From assembly GCA_946482625.1 (NCBI GenBank), contig CAMLSH010000009.1:1-24958 (forward strand): 24,958 bases of DNA. The letters are read 5' to 3'. The position numbers were made by a program, and so were the translations under genes. The DNA comes from an uncultured Opitutaceae bacterium (GTDB lineage Bacteria; Verrucomicrobiota; Verrucomicrobiae; Opitutales; Opitutaceae). Below the pieces are notes generated by a model that saw nothing but the letters and a program-made list of their open reading frames with translations, did not search any database and was not told the origin of the DNA. Positions 16,401-21,992 of this stretch are shown here, in pieces (the stretch's first letter is position 1; each line of letters opens with the position of its first letter).

Positions 16401-16758
16401 CGGATTCCAGGTGTTTTTCTGGTTGCGGGGTGATCGCGTGTTTGAGCGGGCGGCGACGTGGCTGAAGGAGAACATCCCGGCGGACTCGACCGTGGTTGCG
16501 GCGCATGGGGGAGGCTCGGTGATGTACTACACGGATCTCCCGGTGATTCTGTTTTACCAGGAAGTCGTGCGAGAATCGCCGCGCTTCGCTCAGGCACTGG
16601 CCGAGGGAGGAAAGCCTGTTTACGCGATGATGTTCCACTTCGAAGGGCCCGCTGCGCGTCCTGTTTTTTTGGGGACGTGGAAAGAGGTGGCCTCGTTCCG
16701 GTCGGGAGATGTCCGTATTTGGAAATGGCTAGGTGCCGGCGAAACTGTTGCCGACTAG
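13435..16758 (+). CDS. Large two-module membrane protein, GT-C glycosyltransferase-like C-terminal half
   Basis: This 1107-residue protein has three zones. Residues about 12-370 hold roughly nine hydrophobic helices. Residues about 375-570 are soluble, and part of them (about 455-562: LEAWGTWSGGG, SEPLATTHAMLRLWVAGEWR, VVVKQTDPAGWVAFAGVVE) reads as a beta-sandwich, possibly carbohydrate-binding. From about 572 a second membrane module begins. Its first outer loop, GADSSGYLNAARMFSEGR (641-658), has the Asp-containing pattern of GT-C enzymes such as PMT/ArnT. About nine helices follow, and then a periplasmic tail from about 1000 (FERAATWLKENIPADSTVVA). GT-C enzymes use polyprenyl-phosphate sugars on the outer membrane face. 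The N-terminal module has its own Asp-bearing first loop (SGSDAGPVNERV, 39-50), suggesting fusion or duplication of two such units. No Shine-Dalgarno is present. It converges with the next gene, 13 bp apart. Confidence 0.72.
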   Translation: MNPSQRSARFLDFRFPALWLAVASLVVVCGLGWRWVDFSGSDAGPVNERVREMRAYSEAIDPAAAGNLSWMSDPALAAGIWKHGWLALNGQWDTRVVAAASTVLHAGAWALLLAFVAVRLREVWHYGLVAIVAVAVLLMPRAGEFWTSAATAWSGWLILLSILQLGTQRLERAGRGVWWLGLGAGLANVLGAAEGGAAALVLALAAVFALRRSESRSRQAWCQLIASGGLVGLSSIKWIQSGGVAAIAEGGGWVGVSDFFCWPHGSVLAAGLLFLPAALWLFQAVRKPEVPEKRGVLSVMAGWSLLQPVTIACAGVQTGAAAWGVVGTAVLINAVCLGALAARWGRRPMALAAVFTLWALGAAQALFQVGIDRDDTAVFHEVERWRLAWLENDATALGREMERSVVEAEAVLALKYDAKFREVLPPSLRAPLVLAPSEGEAPSGFRRGGVPTLKGEAVGLEAWGTWSGGGAPSGRTGEFVSEPLATTHAMLRLWVAGEWRSSGMTVMLRTESGQEILPLLQPPALAERWVRVNFDAPAEPFRVVVKQTDPAGWVAFAGVVEAGRLSWLFPKVVGFWPWLVGASALAGVMGLVMVAWTPRRKERLRARGSDDGARVTKLMPWLALGVYVAVIAQGMAPAAGGADSSGYLNAARMFSEGRVAMPMREVAGITAAEFGQAVFTPLAFKSTVRAGEITTLTAIGMPLLYALAATVMPLSMAVPVVILANVVLGIVFTRLIAEAFGLSRRWAWVAAGILGLSPLYLFMGLQAMSDGASLTWVTIAVYSAWSSRTRPGYAWLAGVATAMAVLIRPSNFLCVVPVLVCLVGSWRTVLFWALGGVPGALIQLWHSWRVWGNPLGSGYENVSEALGLEFVPLSLASYATWLPAVLTPVVVLGLGMPFMRSVPLRVRLVLVTWVAVFGGFYAIFRHTHETWWYLRFILPTFPALVIAALLMLRRVAARWNWPALSTGQRRGFAQLGCVFLLGFLLLGIRGFQVFFWLRGDRVFERAATWLKENIPADSTVVAAHGGGSVMYYTDLPVILFYQEVVRESPRFAQALAEGGKPVYAMMFHFEGPAARPVFLGTWKEVASFRSGDVRIWKWLGAGETVAD

Positions 16759-16771
16759 CCTGCCGGCTTCC

Positions 16772-17515
16772 TTATCGGGCTCGAGCGATCACCAGCAGGC
16801 TCTGCCCGATGGGCGGGCGGCAGAGGTGATGCTCAAACCAGAAAACTGGCGGGAAAAGAAAGCGATCGTAGAAGCGAACGGATGCGATCTTGAATCCGCG
16901 GTTTTTGCGCAGGCGAAAACTCCACCACCAGGCGAAGTAGCCGAGCATGTTGTAGTAGCGAAGGTGCACGACTTCGAACCCGGCGAGTTGGATTCGGGCT
17001 CGCAGTTGCGAGGCGGAGTAACGCCTGAAATGCCCGAAATCTTTATCAATCAGAGAATAAATTTCCTCACGAGCTGGGACGAAGAGACAAAGGTGCCCGT
17101 GCTGCGAGGCTAGGAGCTTCGCGTATAAGGCGAGCTCGCTCTCATCGTCCTCCACGTGCTCCAGAACGTTGATGCTCACGAGGGCATCCCAGGGTTGGTC
17201 GGGTGGGACGTTGTGCGCAGTGCCTTCGACGATGTCAGTTGCAGGCACAACCTGATGAAGGGTCGGGAGAAATCGCGCGTCGGGTTCGACTGCCGCGTGA
17301 CGGTTAACTTCGGGTAGCGTTCGCAGGGCTTGGGACATTTGGCCGATGCCGGCGCCTACCTCGAGTAGGCTTCCTTTCAGCCAGGGGCGAAAACTCTGGA
17401 TCAGAGCGGCACGGTAGTTGGCTGCTTCGTGCAAAGCGGCGAACTCGAAATCGGCATTGGTGGCCGCTGCGTTGGGAGGCGGATTGAAGGGAGTGGTGTC
17501 CGGCGAAGGTGCCAT
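16772..17515 (-). CDS. Class I SAM-dependent methyltransferase
   Basis: This protein has 247 residues from the chosen ATG. Motif I is LLEVGAGIGQMS at 50-61, with an acidic AAVEPDARF at the end of beta-2. SINVLEHVEDDESEL and a later FVPAREEIYSLIDKDFGHFRRYS match a methyltransferase subgroup common in polysaccharide loci, where 'D..lGH.RRY' is typical. The C-terminal 70 residues are hydrophobic and aromatic (YNMLGYFAWWWSFRLRK) and may contact membrane or lipid-linked substrate. The frame stays open to 17584, adding 23 residues (MDLTKPPLTLCPHLRDAALA); I prefer the ATG at 17515, but the longer form is possible. It would methylate a glycan or lipid intermediate. It is transcribed leftwards, opposed to both neighbours. 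Confidence 0.82.
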   Translation of the reverse strand: MAPSPDTTPFNPPPNAAATNADFEFAALHEAANYRAALIQSFRPWLKGSLLEVGAGIGQMSQALRTLPEVNRHAAVEPDARFLPTLHQVVPATDIVEGTAHNVPPDQPWDALVSINVLEHVEDDESELALYAKLLASQHGHLCLFVPAREEIYSLIDKDFGHFRRYSASQLRARIQLAGFEVVHLRYYNMLGYFAWWWSFRLRKNRGFKIASVRFYDRFLFPPVFWFEHHLCRPPIGQSLLVIARAR

Positions 17516-17664
17516 GAGTAAACGTGCAAGGGCAGCATCCCGTAAATGCGGACACAAAGTCAAAGGCGGCTTCGTGAGGTCCACTCACGTTTGTCGCGTA
17601 TCCGTGGCCGGGAAACCATTCCGACCTTGCGTCGGGGAATTGGAGGCTGTGCGGTGATTTTTCC

Positions 17665-19290
17665 ATGGGCTCTCCTCGAATGGCGTTGAAGGCAATTTCC
17701 ATCCAGCTTCCGAAAGTCGCGTACGCAGCGAGCGTGCTGTTTTTTCTTTGGCTGCTCGCCGGATTTTACCTGCCAGGGAAAGGGTTTTCATCGCTCCTTT
17801 TGATCGGCGACAAAATGGGGGCACGCGCGCTGCCGGAGTTGATCGCAGTGGCACCTCACATGGAGATGCACTCATACGGTTATGACGGGCAATTTTACGC
17901 GCAGCTCGCCATCAGTCCCGACCTCAGGAACCCGCAACTCGCCGAAGCGATCGACAGCCTTCCGTTTCGGGCGCGCCGTATCCTGCTTTCTTGGACGGCT
18001 TGGGCGCTGGGCGGAGGTGATCCTGCGAGGATTATTCAGGTTTTCTCGCTTCAGAATGTGGTCTGCTGGCTGGCGCTTGCCGTGGTCCTGTTGCGGTGGT
18101 TCCCGGCCGTTAGCTGGGAAAATTACTTTCGATGGGCCGGAGTGATGTTTTGTTTCGGCCTTTGTTTCAGCGTGCGTGCGTCGCTGCTGGATGGGCCCAG
18201 CTTGCTGGCGATCGCGGTGGCGGTGTTGTTGTATGAAAAGGGGAAGCCGTGGTGGTCGGCGGGGGTGCTGGCGCTTTCAGGATTAATTCGAGAAACCAAC
18301 ATACTAGCGGCGCCGTTGTTGGCGGAGCCAAGGTCGAGCTGGAGGCACTGGGCGATGATGTCGGTACGCGGCGTGTTGATCGTGGCGCCATGCGCTCTTT
18401 GGGTGCTCTATCTCAATCGCACCATAGGCGCAGAGGGGGCGGGCGGAGGAGGCGCGTTTGCTCTGCCATTCACGGCTTATTGGGGAAAGATCGTGTTCAT
18501 TGTAAACGATCTCTCCCGCGACGGGTGGACCGAGGCGAATTTTTCAAGCGTCGCGATGATGATAAGCCTGACTGTGCAGGGGATCTTTCTCGCGTTGCGA
18601 CCACGGTGGTCGCTGCCGTGGTGGCGAGTGGCGGCTCCGTATCTGCTGCTCATGGCCTTCCTTGGAGAGGCCGTGTGGGAGGGGTATCCCGGGGCTGCGT
18701 CGCGGGCGCTGTTACCAATGGCGCTCGCATTTAACGTGCTGCTTCCGCGCGGCCGACGCTGGTGGGCATTGTTGCTGCTAGGCAACTTCAGCGCCTTTTC
18801 AGTGCTTGGGTTGTTCCGCGTTCCGGTGGATCAGTGTTATAAGCTCATTTCGGTGCCTTCGTTGGTAGCATCGGATAACGATAGGCAGTTGTGGGAGGTG
18901 TCTTTTGATGAAAATTGGTATCCCCCCGAGCGTTCCCGCGGTGAGTATTGGTGCTGGAGCCGGGGTACGGCGGAAGTTCACCTGCGCAACCCTCACGCTT
19001 TCCCCGTTCTTGTGAATGTTAGCGGCAGAATCAAATCCGCGGATACGCGCGAAGTGAGCGTTTTGAGCGGTGGACAGAAACTATGGTCCGAATTTGTGGG
19101 AGCGGACCGCGTTGAGTTCTCGCTTCATTCGTTCCGCATCGAACCGGGTACGACCGTATTCGTTTTCAAGACGCCGAAGGAGCCGATAATGCCGAATCCA
19201 AAGGACCGACGGCTCCTCGCGTTCAGTCTTCGTAATTTGAAGTTTGAAGTAACAGGCCGGGCGTCGGCGGCAGGCGAGATTTCGGAATAA
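17665..19290 (+). CDS. GT-C-like multi-pass membrane protein with C-terminal globular domain
   Basis: This 541-residue protein starts with a transmembrane helix at about 18-36 and then a large first outer loop with GYDGQFYAQLA (72-82) followed by FRARRILLSW (101-110). This is the 'YDGQFY...R.RRIL' pattern of a family of GT-C-like integral membrane proteins. About eight more helices follow to residue 400, with DGPS at 176-179 and RETN at 209-212 in loops. Residues about 416-530 form a beta-rich domain (W-x-W, V.LRNP, EPGTTVFVF, DRRLLAFSLRNL) that also ends the protein at 21993-24287. I infer an outer-face glycosyltransferase using a lipid-linked sugar; an integral membrane role other than glycosyl transfer cannot be excluded. 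An alternative ATG lies five codons in. It converges with the GT4 gene, 9 bp apart. Confidence 0.72.
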   Translation: MGSPRMALKAISIQLPKVAYAASVLFFLWLLAGFYLPGKGFSSLLLIGDKMGARALPELIAVAPHMEMHSYGYDGQFYAQLAISPDLRNPQLAEAIDSLPFRARRILLSWTAWALGGGDPARIIQVFSLQNVVCWLALAVVLLRWFPAVSWENYFRWAGVMFCFGLCFSVRASLLDGPSLLAIAVAVLLYEKGKPWWSAGVLALSGLIRETNILAAPLLAEPRSSWRHWAMMSVRGVLIVAPCALWVLYLNRTIGAEGAGGGGAFALPFTAYWGKIVFIVNDLSRDGWTEANFSSVAMMISLTVQGIFLALRPRWSLPWWRVAAPYLLLMAFLGEAVWEGYPGAASRALLPMALAFNVLLPRGRRWWALLLLGNFSAFSVLGLFRVPVDQCYKLISVPSLVASDNDRQLWEVSFDENWYPPERSRGEYWCWSRGTAEVHLRNPHAFPVLVNVSGRIKSADTREVSVLSGGQKLWSEFVGADRVEFSLHSFRIEPGTTVFVFKTPKEPIMPNPKDRRLLAFSLRNLKFEVTGRASAAGEISE

Positions 19291-19299
19291 AAGGGCGCT

Positions 19300-20958
19300 T
19301 CACCAGCTCGCGATGGCTTCCAAGCGGCGGCGGTAGCGGGCGCCGACGGCTTCGGGGGAGAACTTTTCCTCGATGGTCGCGCGCGCGGCGGCGCCCAAAC
19401 GTTCGCGCAGCGCTCGGTCGGCGTGGAGGCGGCGCATCCAATCCGCGGCGTGGGCGATATCGGGATCGGCCCAGGTCTGGCCTTTTGAATACGGGCCGTG
19501 ATTGCGTTCCAACGTGACGAGTTTCGCGCGGACGGGGCAGCCGTTGCTGGCGTTCAGGTATTCGGCGGTGGCAGACCAATCGGTCGCGATCACGGGTTTG
19601 CCGAGGTACATGCATTCGGCGACGGCCAGGCCGAAACCTTCGGCGCGGTGGAGCGACACGAAACAGTCGCACGCGGCTTCAAGCCCATAGATGTCGGCGC
19701 GGGAAAACGCTTCGGTCAGCAGGACGGTGCCGGGGAACTCGGCGGCGGCGGTTTGCAGGGCGGCGAGATCGGCTTCGTTGCCGGCGGTGCCATGGACCTT
19801 GATGACGAGCGCGGCGCCTTTGGTGGCTAGCCCGGATTCACGGAAGGCGGCGAGGACGGCGCGCGGGTTCTTGCGTTCCGAGTAGCTGTGCAGGTCGTAG
19901 AGAAATAGGAAGAGGAACTTGTCGGCGGGCAGGCCGAATTTTGCGCGTAGTTGAGCCGTGGATTCGACGGGGCGCCGGAACTTGATGGCGTGCGGCATCG
20001 TGACCACGGGCAGCGGGGATTTGTCGGCGATGGCGGCGCGGACGAAATCGGACGGGCACCAAATCTCGTGCAGGAAATCGAAGTAGGGAATCCAGGCGTC
20101 GGGAAACTCGGGGAGTTCCCAGGCCCAGTAGCCGATATTGTATTTCCCAGCGCGGAAGGCGGTGCCGTGGTGGGCGTCGATGTCGGCGGCGGCGGGCGCA
20201 TCGAGGTGGAAGACGTTTACGCCGTACGGATTTTTTTCCTGAAGGAACGGGGAGAAGCTGTTGTCACCCATGCGGGCTTTGCAGGGGAGCTTGAGGGAGA
20301 CGGCGACGGCGGGGATTTGTGCGGCGTCGGCGGCGCGGACCATGCAGCGAGCGGATTCGCCGATGCCGAGGTCGGCGCTGAGGAAGCCGACAATGTTGAG
20401 GCCGACGTGGGCGTGCTTGCGGGCGAAAGTGGGCGAGTAGGGGCTGTGGCGATTGCCGAAATCGTAGACGAGTTCGCCGTCGGCTTCGACGCGGGCGATG
20501 CGGAGCTGGCGGTTTTTGTTTTGAAGGCGGAAGCGTTGCAGCCGGTCTGCGAGCGGCCAGCCGGAGAACACGCGACCAGCCCAGGCGAGAAAATTGGTGA
20601 AGGCGACGCCGCTCAGCGCGAGGCGGATGGTGAAGCCCTGGCTGGCGTCTTCGAGGGGGACGTCGAGGGTGATTTCCCACGGGCCGGGTTTGCGGCCGGT
20701 GACGGTTGCGATCTTTTTATCGGCGAGGAAAACGGTGAGAGAGGGCAACGTCGTCTCGATGCCGCGGGTCTCTGGGTGGAGGCGAAATTCACCGTGAATC
20801 GTCACGCGGCGGAGCTGGACGAGCGGGGGAAATTGAACGCTGGCGGTTTCCCGAAGCCACGCGGAGTCGAGGGCGAACTCGTCGAAAACAAAGCCGGTCT
20901 GACGGGTGGAGCGTCGTTCAAATACGCCTTCGCTTTGCGGACGTTCGGGTGTGGTCAT
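19300..20958 (-). CDS. GT4 glycosyltransferase with beta-rich N-terminal domain
   Basis: This protein has 552 residues from the ATG at 20956-20958. Residues about 25-165 are a beta-strand-rich extension (VQFPPLVQLRRVTIHGEFRL, SLTVFLADKKIATV, GPWEITLDVPL), absent from ordinary GT4 enzymes and reminiscent of the sandwich domains on the membrane proteins nearby. The GT-B core starts at about 184 (VGLNIVGFLSADLGIGESAR), continues with the central KFLFLFLYDLHSYSERKNP, and contains the EX7E donor motif E440/E448 (HRAEGFGLAVAE), then GKPVIATDWSATAEYL. It is a retaining glycosyltransferase acting in the cytoplasm on a nucleotide-sugar donor, probably in glycan assembly. The frame opens at 21024, but the extra 22 residues are His/Pro-rich and would run into the upstream divergent promoter region. 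Confidence 0.87.
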   Translation of the reverse strand: MTTPERPQSEGVFERRSTRQTGFVFDEFALDSAWLRETASVQFPPLVQLRRVTIHGEFRLHPETRGIETTLPSLTVFLADKKIATVTGRKPGPWEITLDVPLEDASQGFTIRLALSGVAFTNFLAWAGRVFSGWPLADRLQRFRLQNKNRQLRIARVEADGELVYDFGNRHSPYSPTFARKHAHVGLNIVGFLSADLGIGESARCMVRAADAAQIPAVAVSLKLPCKARMGDNSFSPFLQEKNPYGVNVFHLDAPAAADIDAHHGTAFRAGKYNIGYWAWELPEFPDAWIPYFDFLHEIWCPSDFVRAAIADKSPLPVVTMPHAIKFRRPVESTAQLRAKFGLPADKFLFLFLYDLHSYSERKNPRAVLAAFRESGLATKGAALVIKVHGTAGNEADLAALQTAAAEFPGTVLLTEAFSRADIYGLEAACDCFVSLHRAEGFGLAVAECMYLGKPVIATDWSATAEYLNASNGCPVRAKLVTLERNHGPYSKGQTWADPDIAHAADWMRRLHADRALRERLGAAARATIEEKFSPEAVGARYRRRLEAIASW

Positions 20959-21175
20959 CGAGTGGTAATGGGAGATCGGGTGGGGCCGGTGGTGATGCGG
21001 CTTGGACTCATTAGAGGGCGGCAAGTTTCACGCGCAAGTCTGGCCAGCCGGGGATGGTGCTGGCGTCCGACCGACAAGCACAAATGCGCCCGGTAACGCG
21101 AGGAGCGGCACGTTCTCTCGGAAAACTTGCGGACGGCGGCGGACGCACCGCAAGCTGCGGCGCTTTCACCTCAAA

Positions 21176-21916
21176 GTGGATACGAACGAGTACATCAAGC
21201 TGGCCGACGTCGAAGACCGCATGTGGTACTTCCGCGCGCTGCATGCGCACGCGCACCGGTTTCTGGCGCAAGGCTTGGCCGGTGTGAAAACGCCGCGGGT
21301 GCTGGATGCGGGGTGCGGGACGGGTGGGTTGATCGTGCGATTGCAGGGGCTGGAGCCGGCGTGGCATTTTGCCGGATTGGATTTTTCGGAGCTGGCGTGC
21401 GCGTTTGCGGCGAAGCGATGCCTGAGCGTGGGAATTCGGGAGGGGTCAGTGACGGCGTTGCCGTACGAAGCGGGGAGTTTTGACGCGGTGGTGTCGGCTG
21501 ATGTGCTTTGCCAGGTGGAAAAGCCTGAGGAGGCGTTGGCGGAGTTTTATCGGTGTCTCCGGCCCGGTGGCGTCGCGGTGATCAACGTTCCGGCGTACCG
21601 CTGGCTGTGGTCGTATCACGATGAGATGGTGCACTCGAAGCATCGGTTTAGCCGGAGAGAGATCACGGGTCTCGCAGAGCGCGCGGGATTTCGAGTGGAG
21701 AGCAGCACGTACTGGAACACGCTGCCGTTTCCCTTGGTGGTGACGCGGCGTAAGGTCATCCGGGTGCGTCCGAAGGCGGGCGATGTGCGGATGTATCCGG
21801 CGCCGCTGGAGGCGATTTTCAACGCGATGATGTCAATCGAACGGAGGTGGCTGCGAAGCGTAGGGCGGCTGCCGTTTGGGTCGTCGGTGCTGATGATGGC
21901 GAGACGGCCGGAGTGA
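21176..21916 (+). CDS. Class I SAM-dependent methyltransferase (GTG start)
   Basis: This 246-residue protein from a GTG at 21176 begins VDTNEYIKLADVEDRMWYFRAL, matching the opening of a methyltransferase group ('ey..l...ED.hWWf..r') found in polysaccharide clusters; hence the choice over the in-frame ATG at 21002, which would overlap the divergent GT4 gene's leader and give an Arg-rich extension. Motif I is RVLDAGCGTGGLI at 41-53, followed by FAGLDFSELACAFA, ALPYEAGSFDAVVSADVLCQV and LRPGGVAVINVPAYRWL. HDEMVHSKHRFSRREI is the H..vhH..RY-like segment of this group. The C-terminus is hydrophobic and aromatic. It shares a divergent region with the GT4 gene and is followed after 76 bp by the next membrane protein on the same strand. 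The acceptor is unknown. Confidence 0.85.
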   Translation: MDTNEYIKLADVEDRMWYFRALHAHAHRFLAQGLAGVKTPRVLDAGCGTGGLIVRLQGLEPAWHFAGLDFSELACAFAAKRCLSVGIREGSVTALPYEAGSFDAVVSADVLCQVEKPEEALAEFYRCLRPGGVAVINVPAYRWLWSYHDEMVHSKHRFSRREITGLAERAGFRVESSTYWNTLPFPLVVTRRKVIRVRPKAGDVRMYPAPLEAIFNAMMSIERRWLRSVGRLPFGSSVLMMARRPE

Positions 21917-21992
21917 GCGTTTTGAGCTTCCACCTGCGGGACGTGTATGCACGGTAGCGCCGTCGGCTTAACTTGGTTTCGGTTACCCTCTC

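Noticed and set aside
19951..21096. A 381-codon + strand frame opposite the GT4 gene
   Set aside because: It is antisense to a clear GT4 enzyme; its residues mirror the codon bias of the opposite strand.
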